A program made the translations under genes and the position numbers. The notes below the pieces were generated by a model. That model searched no databases, was not told the DNA's origin, and was given only the letters and a program-made list of their open reading frames with translations. A stretch of 64,000 nt of DNA from DATBQN01 sp963755825 (GTDB lineage: Bacteria > Acidobacteriota > Thermoanaerobaculia > Multivoradales > UBA5704): NCBI GenBank assembly GCA_963755825.1, contig CAVWLA010000001.1:372001-436000 (forward strand). Direction: 5' to 3'. Below are positions 1 to 39,603 of this stretch, piece by piece. How positions within the stretch are numbered: the stretch's first letter is position 1; each line of letters starts with the position of its first letter.

Positions 1-5355
<5,355 letters not shown>

Positions 5356-5363
5356 GCTCTCCG

Positions 5364-32828
<27,465 letters not shown>

Positions 32829-32848
32829 GGCCGGCGCTCCTCCTGGCG

Positions 32849-32854
32849 TAGGAT
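32849..32854 (+). promoter_or_regulatory. Candidate -10 box (TAGGAT) for the GH3 gene
   Basis: TAGGAT lies 8 nt before the ATG at 32863, the same arrangement as at 36847. If used, transcription would begin at or next to the start codon, giving the hexosaminidase its own leaderless transcript separate from the NRPS operon. Confidence 0.4.
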
Positions 32855-32862
32855 CGCTCGCC

Positions 32863-33918
32863 ATGCGCACCAGCGACCTCGTCTTCGCCGGCCTCCCCGG
32901 GCCCGATCTGGACCGTGCTTCGGCGGCGCTCCTCGCCGCGCACCGGCCAGGGGGCGTCGTGCTGCTGGGCTGGAACTTCAAGACGCTCGAGCAGCTCGCC
33001 AAGCTGACCGCCGACATCCGCCGGCTGCTCCCCGAGGCGATCCTCGCCATCGATGCGGAGGGGGGGCGGGTCGACCGCCTGCGCGACATCGTGGCGCCGG
33101 CGCCGGCCGCCGAGCTGCTCGGGCGGCGCCCAGCGTCGCTCGCCCTCCAGGCGGGCACCTGGATCGCCCGCGCTCTCTGCCTCTTCGACTTCGACATGGA
33201 CTTCGCACCCGTCGTCGACCTCGACCGCGGCGAGGTCGGCAACGCCCTCGACGGGCGGACCTTCGGCGCCAGCGCCGAGGAGGTGGTGCCGCGCGCCCGC
33301 GCCTTCCTGCGCGGCCTCCATGCCGGCGGCGTCGGCGGCTGCATCAAGCACTTCCCCGGCCTCGGCGGCGCCGGCGCCGACACCCATCACCACGGGGCGG
33401 CGATCTATCTCCCGGCCGACGAGCTGGCGCGCGATCTCGAGCCGTTCGCCGCCCTCGCCGGGCTCGCCGGCGCGGTGATGGTGGGTCACGCCGCCTACCC
33501 GGCGTACGACACCTCGGGCCGCCCTGCGACGCTGTCGCCGGCGATCCTCGGCGGCCTCCTCCGCGGCCGCCTCGGCTTCGCCGGCCTGGTGGTCTCCGAC
33601 GATCTCGAGATGAAGGCGCTGGCCGAGTGGGGCGGCATCGCCGACCGCGCCGCGGCGGCCTTCGCCGCCGGCTGTGACGCGCTCCTCGTCTGCCACCGGC
33701 TGGACGACCTGGCGGAGGTGATCGCCCGCCTCGACGAGCCCGACCTCGCCTCGCGCCGCGAGGAGGCGTTCGCCCACTTCGCCGTCTATCGCGAGCGCCT
33801 GGCGACCCTCGGCGCGGCGCGTCAGCAGGCGGCGGAGAGCGGCGAGGGCGCCCACGGCGACCGCCTGGAGGAGATCCGCGCCGCCCTCGCCCAGGTTTGC
33901 GCCAGCGCCGTCGCCTGA
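32863..33918 (+). CDS. nagZ: Glycoside hydrolase family 3, NagZ-like beta-N-acetylhexosaminidase
   Basis: Predicted to remove beta-linked N-acetylglucosamine from muropeptides during peptidoglycan recycling in the cytoplasm. The 351 residues are the usual length for single-domain NagZ. Visible motifs: IDAEGGRVDR (63-72), the KHFPG loop (162-166) followed by the Asp-His dyad in DTHH (173-176), and SDDLEM with the expected aspartate nucleophile at 246. The family loop is usually KHFPGHG; here it is KHFPGLG, with the dyad kept. No signal peptide is seen. The ATG at 32863 is 34 nt after the NRPS stop, with a TAGGAT box in that gap. It is probably a housekeeping gene and not part of the biosynthetic cluster, though it is the only gene directly following the synthetase. 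Confidence 0.9.
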   Translation: MRTSDLVFAGLPGPDLDRASAALLAAHRPGGVVLLGWNFKTLEQLAKLTADIRRLLPEAILAIDAEGGRVDRLRDIVAPAPAAELLGRRPASLALQAGTWIARALCLFDFDMDFAPVVDLDRGEVGNALDGRTFGASAEEVVPRARAFLRGLHAGGVGGCIKHFPGLGGAGADTHHHGAAIYLPADELARDLEPFAALAGLAGAVMVGHAAYPAYDTSGRPATLSPAILGGLLRGRLGFAGLVVSDDLEMKALAEWGGIADRAAAAFAAGCDALLVCHRLDDLAEVIARLDEPDLASRREEAFAHFAVYRERLATLGAARQQAAESGEGAHGDRLEEIRAALAQVCASAVA

Positions 33919-33971
33919 GAGCTTGTGAGTCGGCATCGCCATATACCTCGCCGCGATGGCTCACCGAGGGG

Positions 33972-34223
33972 CTTCCCGGCGAGATGTTGGTCCTTCCCGG
34001 CGATCGGCCGAACCTTCCAGATTAAATTTTGAGCCTTGCCGCTGATGCGGCGAGCCCGGCCGGTGATGTGGCGGGCCCTCCTGCTCATCGGCTGAGCCCG
34101 GCCGGTGATGCGGCGAGCTCGGCCGCTGATGTGGCGAGCTCGGCCGGTAATGTGGCGGGCCTTCCCGCTCATCGGCTGGGCCCGGCCGGTGATGCGGCGA
34201 GCTCGGCTCATAAGGTGCCGGCC
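33972..34223. repeat. 21-bp tandem repeat array, about 12 units
   Basis: Twelve consecutive 21-nt units in strict register, from 33972 to 34223. The core has the form ccggccggtgatgcggcgag plus one base. The first three units are degenerate and the middle ones near-identical. A higher-order 84-bp period is visible: units at 34059, 34080 and 34101 match those at 34143, 34164 and 34185. Because 21 is a multiple of three, several frames stay open and translate as heptads (A-G-D-x-A on the + strand, an Arg-rich A-R-x-I-T-G-R type on the - strand). No start or RBS supports either as a gene. There are no spacers, so it is not a CRISPR array. Confidence 0.85.
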
Positions 34224-34245
34224 GATTTTTGCGGAGCGGGCCAGA

Positions 34246-34266
34246 GGCCAGGCTGAGTGCCTGGCC
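34246..34266. terminator. Perfect hairpin without T-tract
   Basis: An 8-bp perfect stem ggccaggc / gcctggcc around a 5-nt loop, just after the 21-bp array and about 330 nt past the GH3 stop. No run of T follows. It could end transcription or simply be part of the repeat island. Confidence 0.3.
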
Positions 34267-34283
34267 CCTTGTTCAAAGCACGC

Positions 34284-34395
34284 TAACCGCCTTGCCCTGC
34301 AACGTTTCCGCCGCCCGCCCTTTCAGGTAGGGTGCCACCCACCCACCCTCACCCCCCCACCCGCTGGGCCGCCATGCGACCGGGAGAGCGTCCGT
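34284..34395 (+). repeat. Left arm of a long inverted repeat
   Basis: Roughly 110 nt that match the reverse complement of 34603-34705 at about 80% or better by eye. The central block (cgccctttcaggtagggtgc, from about 34316) is identical in both arms, as is cacccgctgggccgcc further in. A C-rich tract (34335-34360) differs in length between the arms. The two arms enclose about 207 nt. Confidence 0.8.
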
Positions 34396-34465
34396 CGACC
34401 GCTGCCCGGCGGGAGCGAGCGTCGCCGCTGGACAGGATATCGGCTCCTTTTCCGGGTTTCCGAGG

Positions 34466-34527
34466 AGGTGCTCCGAGGCGGTGCCAGCCGATTCTCATGA
34501 GGTGCTGATGAGGTGCCAGGCGATTCT
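34466..34527 (+). repeat. Two direct copies of a ~30-bp intergenic repeat
   Basis: Both copies have the form aggtgct-spacer-gtgccagscgattct: 34466-34495 (8-nt spacer) and 34500-34527 (6-nt spacer). They lie in the loop of the long inverted repeat. A third copy lies inverted at 34711-34740, and a degenerate half (aggtgccggccgatttt) ends the 21-bp array at about 34214-34230. Confidence 0.7.
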
Positions 34528-34602
34528 TGAGCGGGTCGGGCGGTGGTGCCGATGTCGGTAGGGGCGGAGCTGGCGGTCTCCGTCTCCCGGCCATTCGGCG
34601 GC

Positions 34603-34705
34603 TTCTCTTCCGGTCGCAAGGCGGCCCAGCGGGTGGGGGCGGGCGGGCGGCACCCTACCTGAAAGGGCGGGTGGTGGAAGCATGGCAGGGCAAGGAGGTT
34701 GCCGA
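34603..34705 (-). repeat. Right arm of a long inverted repeat
   Basis: Reverse-complement partner of 34284-34395. Together the arms could fold into a very long hairpin or mark the ends of a roughly 420-bp non-coding (MITE-like) element. No transposase frame and no clear target-site duplication are visible. Confidence 0.8.
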
Positions 34706-34710
34706 TCGGC

Positions 34711-34740
34711 AGGAATCACCTGGCACCCCCTGGGAGCACC
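34711..34740 (-). repeat. Inverted third copy of the ~30-bp repeat
   Basis: On the minus strand it reads ggtgct, then ggtgccaggtgattcc, matching the copies at 34466 and 34500. It sits just outside the right arm of the long inverted repeat. Confidence 0.65.
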
Positions 34741-34827
34741 CCCTGGGGATGACAATTTGAATCGCTTCGTGGGATGAGATCGTCACCAACCTTGGACGCG
34801 CCGAGCCGATTGCCGCCGGTGCCAGCT

Positions 34828-34835
34828 GCTACTCT
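34828..34835 (+). promoter_or_regulatory. Extended -10 promoter (TGC-TACTCT) for the pseudouridine synthase
   Basis: TACTCT at 34830-34835 is preceded by TGC-type extended -10 bases and followed after 7 nt by GTG at 34843. This supports a leaderless start at 34843 over the ATG at 34774. Confidence 0.4.
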
Positions 34836-34842
34836 TCGCCGC

Positions 34843-35832
34843 GTGGCGGCCGCCGATTCCAATAGCGAGCGCGAGCTCTCCCGCGTCGTCGGCGCGGACG
34901 ACGCCGATGCCACCATCTCGGCTTTCGTCCGCGCGCTCCTGCCCGGCATCTCCTGGAGCCGGGCGCGCGAGCTCTGCACCACCGGCCGGGTGTGGATCGA
35001 CGGCGCCGCGGCGCGCGATCCGGCGCAGCGCCTGGCGGCGGGGAGCGCCGTCGAGGTGCGGCCGGAAGGGGCGCGGGCGCCGCGCGGTCCGCTCGCCCCG
35101 GAGGACATCGTCTATGCCGACCCCGAGGTGGTCGTCGTCCACAAGCCCGCCGGCCTGCTGACCGTGCCGTGGAGCGACGACGACCGCGACACCCTGGTGA
35201 CGCTGGCGCGCACTGTGCTCACCCGCAAGGAGAGCGCTCGCGGCGGCGCCAAGGGCGGCGACCGCCGCGGGCCGGGGCCGCACCTCCGTGTCGTCCAGCG
35301 GCTCGACAAGGAGACCTCGGGACTCCTCGTCTTCGCGCGCACCGTCGCCGCCGAGCGCCATCTGCAGCAGCAGCTCCGCGCCCACAGCATGAAGCGGCGC
35401 TACCTCGCGATCGCCCACGGCGAGGCCGTCGACGCCACCTACGACTCGCTCATCGTCCCCGACCGCGGCGACGGGCTGCGCGGCTCCTGGGGCGTCTTCC
35501 GCCGGCCGCGCGGCAACCCGCCGGAGACGGCGCGCCGCGCCGTCACCCACGTCGAGGCGCTGGAGAGCCTGCGCGGCGCTACCTACATCGCCTGCGAGCT
35601 GGCGACCGGCCGCCAGCACCAGATCCGCATCCACCTCTCGGAGGCCGGCCTGCCGCTGGTCGGCGAGCGGGTCTACGTGCGCGGCTTCGCCGGCCCCCTG
35701 CTGCCGGCGCCGCGGCCGATGCTCCACGCCGCCCGGCTCGGCTTCGTCCATCCGCGCACCGAGCGCGAGCTGGTCTTCGAGGCGCCGCCGCCGGCCGACT
35801 TCGCCGCCGCGCTCGACCGGCTGCGGTGCTGA
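34843..35832 (+). CDS. RluA-family pseudouridine synthase
   Basis: Converts specific uridines in rRNA or tRNA to pseudouridine. An N-terminal S4-like RNA-binding segment (about residues 35-75, SRARELCTTGRVWIDG) precedes the catalytic domain. The catalytic motif RLDKETSGL has its aspartate at about residue 155. GRQHQIRIHL and LHAARLGFVHP complete the RluA/RluC/RluD signature. A basic insert (about 126-145) lies before the catalytic motif. The start is uncertain: GTG 34843 gives 329 aa and follows an extended -10 box by 7 nt, while ATG 34774 would add 23 residues with no recognisable RBS. The exact target site cannot be read from sequence. The gene is convergent with the next one, with only 7 bp between stops. 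Confidence 0.92.
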   Translation: MAAADSNSERELSRVVGADDADATISAFVRALLPGISWSRARELCTTGRVWIDGAAARDPAQRLAAGSAVEVRPEGARAPRGPLAPEDIVYADPEVVVVHKPAGLLTVPWSDDDRDTLVTLARTVLTRKESARGGAKGGDRRGPGPHLRVVQRLDKETSGLLVFARTVAAERHLQQQLRAHSMKRRYLAIAHGEAVDATYDSLIVPDRGDGLRGSWGVFRRPRGNPPETARRAVTHVEALESLRGATYIACELATGRQHQIRIHLSEAGLPLVGERVYVRGFAGPLLPAPRPMLHAARLGFVHPRTERELVFEAPPPADFAAALDRLRC

Positions 35833-35839
35833 GGGTGCG

Positions 35840-36784
35840 CTAGCGCGCCGCGAGGGCGGCGAGGATCTTCGCCCGCGCCGTCTCGCGCGCCGGGTGCGGC
35901 TCGACGGTGAGCTGCAGGTAGAGGCTCCTCAGCAGGACGTCGCCGTTCTCGACCGCCGCGAAGCGCGCCGGGTCGAAGGGCTTCTCCTTCCACAGCGGCT
36001 TCGCCTCGCGGTCGAGCTCGCCGAGGAAGGCATCGAAGGCCGCGGCGTCGAAGTCGGGCCGCTCGAGGATCGCCAGCACGGCATGCGCCATGCGCTCCGT
36101 CTCTCCCCAGGCGTAGACCGGCGTCGCGAGCTTGGCGGCGACCGCGCGGAGGATGCGCCCCTGGTCCTCGACGCGGAGAGTGCGGCCGGCCGCCAGGAAG
36201 CCGAGCAGATCGGCGGTGTGCGCCGCCGAGTGGATCCAGCCCTTCTTCAGGTCATAGCCGCGGAGATCTCTCTCGTCGCGCAGATAGGCGAGGGCGGCGT
36301 CGAGGAGCGAGGCGCGCTCGGCCGAGGTGAGGAAGGGCCGCTCGACGTCGAGGTCGGCGAGGATCGAGAGGTCGAGGGCGGAGAAGGAGCGCAACAGCAC
36401 CGAGTCGGTGCCCGTCTCGCCGACGCCGGCGCGGAGGTTGGCGGTCCAGGCGGCGAGGAACCAGCGCAGGTCGTCCGGTGCCACCACCTTCAGCTGCTTG
36501 ATCCAGACGTAGGGGAAGGTGTAGCCGAAGTCGTCGCGGAGCTCCGCATCGGGCGAGCCGAGATCGCCGGACAGCTCGCGGAGGAGCGCCACCGCCGACT
36601 CGCCGCGCGGCACCACGTAGCGGCTCGCCTGGATGGCGCGCCAGAACTGCTTGCCGTGAGGGGCCGGCTGAGCCGGCACCGCGGCCGCCGGGGTCGCCTC
36701 GGCGGCGGAGGTCGTCGCGGGGACTGCCGTCGAGAGGAGCGCCGCCGCGGCGGCGGCGGTGAGGAAGGGTGTCGTGCGGCGCAT
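35840..36784 (-). CDS. Exported DUF2785-family protein
   Basis: A 314-residue protein with a signal peptide (Met-Arg-Arg, an Ala/Leu stretch, then ATTSAAEA as a likely cleavage region). The mature part is helical and carries the DUF2785-like elements DDFGYTFPYVWI, the centrally placed GWIHSAAHTADLL with two histidines, and AWGETERMAHAVL. The biochemical role of this family is not known to me; the paired histidines suggest a metal or catalytic site, which is inference. The start is set at 36784 because it begins the signal peptide and has GAGG about 8 nt upstream; the frame is open further upstream but is only Arg-rich there. It is divergent from the PAP2-like gene, with 76 bp between starts. 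Confidence 0.8.
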   Translation of the reverse strand: MRRTTPFLTAAAAAALLSTAVPATTSAAEATPAAAVPAQPAPHGKQFWRAIQASRYVVPRGESAVALLRELSGDLGSPDAELRDDFGYTFPYVWIKQLKVVAPDDLRWFLAAWTANLRAGVGETGTDSVLLRSFSALDLSILADLDVERPFLTSAERASLLDAALAYLRDERDLRGYDLKKGWIHSAAHTADLLGFLAAGRTLRVEDQGRILRAVAAKLATPVYAWGETERMAHAVLAILERPDFDAAAFDAFLGELDREAKPLWKEKPFDPARFAAVENGDVLLRSLYLQLTVEPHPARETARAKILAALAAR

Positions 36785-36846
36785 CGTCGACCTCGGCGAG
36801 GGAGCGGGCGTCCACCGGCTTCTACGGCGCCGGCGAGGCGAGGTTA

Positions 36847-36852
36847 TAGGAT
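36847..36852 (+). promoter_or_regulatory. Candidate -10 box (TAGGAT) for the PAP2-like gene
   Basis: TAGGAT followed by 8 nt and GTG at 36861. The sequence TAGGATCGCxCGxC is nearly identical to the one before the GH3 gene at 32849, supporting both as promoters of leaderless transcripts. Confidence 0.4.
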
Positions 36853-36860
36853 CGCGCGTC

Positions 36861-37568
36861 GTGCGGACCATCGACGCGGGGGGAGGCCGGCGGGGTCCGC
36901 TCGACTCGGTGCCCGCCGCTCTCGCCTGGCGCTACGGCTGCCACGCGGCGATGCTGCTGCTCTCGCTCTCGAACGAGAGCCGGCCGGCGCCGCACCTCCC
37001 CGATGCGGTGCTCGACCGGCTGCCGCCGCTTCCCGCGCTCGAAGCCTGGAACTACTGGCTCTGGCTCGCCGCCTACGTGCCGCTCGCGCTGGTGCTCTGG
37101 CGCCGCGACCGACCCTCCTTCCTGCGCTTCCTCTACGTCGGCGGGGTGGTGAGCCTGGCGCGGGGGATCTGCGTCGGCCTGACCGGGCTGGGGCCGATCT
37201 CCGGGCCGGACGTGAATGCCGGCCTCGGCGCCGCGGCGCTCTTCCAGGCCTGGCTGCGGCTGATCAATCCGTTCTCCACGCTGTTCGGCGATGCCGCTCA
37301 CGTCTACCTCACCAAGGACCTCTTCTTCTCCGGCCACGTCTCGAGCACCTTTCTGCTCTGGCTCTACTGCCGTGGCCGCGGCGATCGCGGCGATCGCCTC
37401 GGGCCGCTCGCTCTCGCCGCCCATCTGCTGACCGTCGCCGTTGTCTTCCTCTCCCATCTCCACTACACGATCGACGTCGTCGGCGCCTGGGCGATCACCT
37501 TCAGCCTCTACACGCTGGCCGAGCGCTTGCACGGCGGATGGGTTGAGCCCGGGCTCCCGCCGCGCTGA
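36861..37568 (+). CDS. PAP2_C / sphingomyelin-synthase-like membrane phosphotransferase
   Basis: An integral membrane protein of about 235 residues with roughly five to six hydrophobic segments. It carries the catalytic histidines and aspartate of the PAP2_C / sphingomyelin synthase group: His159 in FFSGHVSS and His201-x3-Asp205 in HLHYTIDVV. In characterised members this triad transfers or removes phosphate or phosphocholine head groups on lipids at the membrane surface. The bacterial substrate is unknown and could be a phospholipid or an undecaprenyl-type lipid. The GTG at 36861 fits a TAGGAT box 8 nt upstream; an earlier in-frame ATG (36759) would overlap the divergent gene and add an Arg-rich, non-membrane extension. 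Confidence 0.82.
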   Translation: MRTIDAGGGRRGPLDSVPAALAWRYGCHAAMLLLSLSNESRPAPHLPDAVLDRLPPLPALEAWNYWLWLAAYVPLALVLWRRDRPSFLRFLYVGGVVSLARGICVGLTGLGPISGPDVNAGLGAAALFQAWLRLINPFSTLFGDAAHVYLTKDLFFSGHVSSTFLLWLYCRGRGDRGDRLGPLALAAHLLTVAVVFLSHLHYTIDVVGAWAITFSLYTLAERLHGGWVEPGLPPR

Positions 37569-37577
37569 ACCAGCCGG

Positions 37578-37583
37578 TAGAAT
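37578..37583 (+). promoter_or_regulatory. Candidate -10 box (TAGAAT) for the cytochrome gene
   Basis: TAGAAT lies 10 nt after the PAP2-like stop and about 92 nt before the cytochrome ATG, which has its own AAGGAGAG ribosome binding site at 37662-37669. No good -35 box is seen. Confidence 0.35.
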
Positions 37584-37675
37584 GCGCGGACTCACTCGCC
37601 GCGGTGCACGGCCGCATCGCCCGAGCGACCCCGAGCCTCGGACACCTGACGACGTCAACTCGAAGGAGAGAGCGC

Positions 37676-38230
37676 ATGCCCCGCTATTCAGCCGTCCTCG
37701 GATTGGCCTTCGCCCTGCTCGCCACCGCCGTGATCCATGCCCAGACGCCGCCGGGTGAAGGCAAGCCGAGCGGCGAGCCGAGCATGGAAAAGCCCGCCGC
37801 CGAGCATCCGGCGATGCAGCGGTCCGCCGGAGGGAACCCGGTCGAGGCGTTGGAGAAGTCGATCGCCGGCCGCGAAAAGGAGCCGGCGGGCACCGTCTTC
37901 AAGAACGTCCAGATCCTGAAGACGGTGCCGGCGGGTCAGCTCATCGAGATCATGAAGAGCGGCTTCAGCCGGTCGCTGGGCGTGCGCTGCTCGTATTGCC
38001 ACGTCATGGGCGAGTGGGCGAAGGACGACAAGTCGGACAAGCAGGTCGCCCGCGACATGCTGAAGATGACGGCGACCATCAACAACGATCTCTTGAAGAA
38101 CATCAAGAACCTGATGAGCGATAAGCCCGAGGTGACCTGCGCCACCTGCCATCGCGGCAAGGAGATGCCGGCGACAAGCATGGACGGCGCGAGTGAGAGC
38201 CACGAGGAAGCGAAGCCGAGCGGCAGGTAG
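37676..38230 (+). CDS. Exported di-heme c-type cytochrome, reaction-centre-cytochrome-like family
   Basis: A 184-residue periplasmic electron carrier. Signal peptide 1-22 (cleavage near IHAQT), then a Pro/Glu/Lys-rich linker to about residue 60. Two covalent heme sites follow: CSYCH at 105-109 within SLGVRCSYCHV and CATCH at 155-159 followed by RG. Between them lies the MLKMTATINNDLL helix with methionines that could be axial ligands. The motif order (FxRSLGVRCxYCH, ARDMLKM, VTCxTCHRG) matches small proteins annotated as photosynthetic-reaction-centre cytochrome c subunit-like, found in non-phototrophic Acidobacteriota and relatives. No other reaction-centre genes are here, so photosynthesis is not implied. 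The ATG at 37676 is chosen for its strong RBS and signal peptide. Confidence 0.9.
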   Translation: MPRYSAVLGLAFALLATAVIHAQTPPGEGKPSGEPSMEKPAAEHPAMQRSAGGNPVEALEKSIAGREKEPAGTVFKNVQILKTVPAGQLIEIMKSGFSRSLGVRCSYCHVMGEWAKDDKSDKQVARDMLKMTATINNDLLKNIKNLMSDKPEVTCATCHRGKEMPATSMDGASESHEEAKPSGR

Positions 38231-38240
38231 GGCGGAGGCC

Positions 38241-38271
38241 GGCGGGAGCGGCCGCGTGAGCCGCTCCCGCC
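38241..38271. terminator. Strong hairpin between convergent genes
   Basis: A 12-bp perfect stem (ggcgggagcggc, 38241-38252, with gccgctcccgcc, 38260-38271) around a 7-nt loop. It lies 10 nt after the cytochrome stop and 33 nt past the end of the convergent amidohydrolase. There is no T-tract, so it may act with Rho or as an mRNA-end stabiliser for both genes. Confidence 0.5.
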
Positions 38272-38304
38272 CGCCGGTCGGAGGTCGACCCCTCGATCTA
38301 CCCT

Positions 38305-39603
38305 CTAAGGCTTCGGATAGGCCGGCGGCAGGTCGCCGCCGAGGGTCTTGTAACGGTCGCGGAGCTCGGTCTGTCGGGTCGTCTTCGACATCTCGCGGCC
38401 CTCGATGAAGACGTGCTCGGCGGCGGACTGCAGCTCCAGGGGATCGCCGCTCCACACGACGAGATCGGCGGCCCTCCCCGCTTCGATCGTCCCCGCGTTT
38501 CCCGCCAATCCCCAGATGCGCGCCGGGTTCGCCGTCATCGCCCGCAGCGCCTCCTCCCAGGGCAGGCCGTAGGCGACGGCGTTGCCCGCTCCCTGGCGGA
38601 GGTTCCGCGCGTTGTGCGCCTCGCCGCTCATGAAGGCGATCGCGACGCCCGCCTTGGCCAGGCGCGCGGCGTTCTCGAGCGTCGCTCCCAGCCGCTCGAA
38701 CGCCACCGGGAGGTTCGCCATCGGATCGAGGAGCACCGGCACGTGCGCGGCGGCGATCTCGCCGGCGACCATCCAGCCTTCGGTGGCGCCGGCGAGGATG
38801 AGCTTCAGGTGGTGCTCGCGGGCGAGCGCCAGCGCCGCCTCGAGGTCGCTGGCGCGGTCCGCCGTGACGACGAGCGGCAGCTCGCCGCGGAGGACCGGCT
38901 GCAGCGCCTCGAGATCGAGCTGCGGCAGCGCGTAACGCCGCCGGCCGTTGCGCTCGAAGTCGGCGCGATGGCGGGCGTAGTCGGCGGCGTCGTCGAGCGC
39001 CTCGCGGAGGCGCGCCAAGTCGGCGGCCCGCGAGCCGCCGGCGAGCGCCGCGCCGCTCTCTCCTATGGAGGCGAAGACCGCCGCCGGGTTCCGCACCACC
39101 AGGTCGCCGGCGAGGTTGCCGGCGAGGCGGATGATGGCGCCGCGGCCGGCGAAGACGCTCTCGCTCGACTCCGGCGCGACGACGGCGCCGGTCACCCCTT
39201 CGACCCGCGTGATCGGCAGCAGCTGCGAGCGCGGGTTGAGCGCGTCGGCGACGTCGAAGGCGGCGGAGAGGTCGTGGCCGCGGACGGCGTCGTCGCGCGT
39301 CCCCTCGACCGCGTTCACCTCGATGACGCCGAGGTGCGACAGCGAGTCGAAGAGGCCAGGCGTCACCACCTTGCCGGCGGCGTCGATGCGCCGCGCGCCG
39401 GCGGGGATCTCGACGTTCCTGCCGACGGCTCGGATGCGGCCGTTCTCGATCAGCACGGTGGCGCCGTCGAGCGTGCCGGCGGCGCCGAGGGTGACGACGC
39501 GGCCGCCGGTGACGGCGACGGTCTCGGCGCCGGCGGCGGTCGAGAGGAAGCCGAGCGCGGCGAGCGCGAGACCGGCGGTTGCGAGCGTGCGGCGCGGGCT
39601 CAT
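38305..39603 (-). CDS. Exported amidohydrolase-family protein with missing metal ligands
   Basis: A 432-residue protein with a signal peptide (1-26, cleaved near AAGAET) and the imidazolonepropionase-like amidohydrolase fold: an N-terminal beta-sandwich segment (VAVTGGRVV to VTPGLFD), the barrel, and a C-terminal NPARIWGLAG...GRAADLVVWSGDP segment. Family members bind one or two metals through a first-strand HxH; here the site reads SLSHLG (residues 87-92), so the first histidine is leucine. The later VHADR-type segment reads VTADRASDL, and the final Asp region reads MSGEAHN. It is therefore probably a weak or non-catalytic paralogue of its neighbour. Its ATG overlaps the stop of the upstream amidohydrolase by 4 nt, so the two are translationally coupled and may form a heteromeric complex. 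Confidence 0.85.
   Translation of the reverse strand: MSPRRTLATAGLALAALGFLSTAAGAETVAVTGGRVVTLGAAGTLDGATVLIENGRIRAVGRNVEIPAGARRIDAAGKVVTPGLFDSLSHLGVIEVNAVEGTRDDAVRGHDLSAAFDVADALNPRSQLLPITRVEGVTGAVVAPESSESVFAGRGAIIRLAGNLAGDLVVRNPAAVFASIGESGAALAGGSRAADLARLREALDDAADYARHRADFERNGRRRYALPQLDLEALQPVLRGELPLVVTADRASDLEAALALAREHHLKLILAGATEGWMVAGEIAAAHVPVLLDPMANLPVAFERLGATLENAARLAKAGVAIAFMSGEAHNARNLRQGAGNAVAYGLPWEEALRAMTANPARIWGLAGNAGTIEAGRAADLVVWSGDPLELQSAAEHVFIEGREMSKTTRQTELRDRYKTLGGDLPPAYPKP

Noticed and set aside
33822..34211. Arg-rich heptad-repeat frame on the minus strand (and an Ala-rich one on the plus strand, 34029-34256)
   Set aside because: Both are open only because the repeat length is a multiple of three. 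The minus-strand frame overlaps the GH3 gene by about 100 nt and has no RBS, so it is reported as a repeat and not as a gene.
33972..34223. CRISPR array
   Set aside because: Units are contiguous with no spacers, and no cas genes are present.
34774..34842. N-terminal extension of the pseudouridine synthase from ATG 34774
   Set aside because: Not excluded, but there is no RBS, and the promoter-like TACTCT box would fall inside it; GTG 34843 fits better.
36785..36871. N-terminal extension of the DUF2785 protein
   Set aside because: It is Arg/Pro/Ser-rich and would bury the signal peptide; ATG 36784 starts exactly at the signal sequence.
37676..38230. Evidence for photosynthesis
   Set aside because: The cytochrome family name derives from reaction centres, but the protein is widespread in non-phototrophs and no pigment or reaction-centre genes are present.
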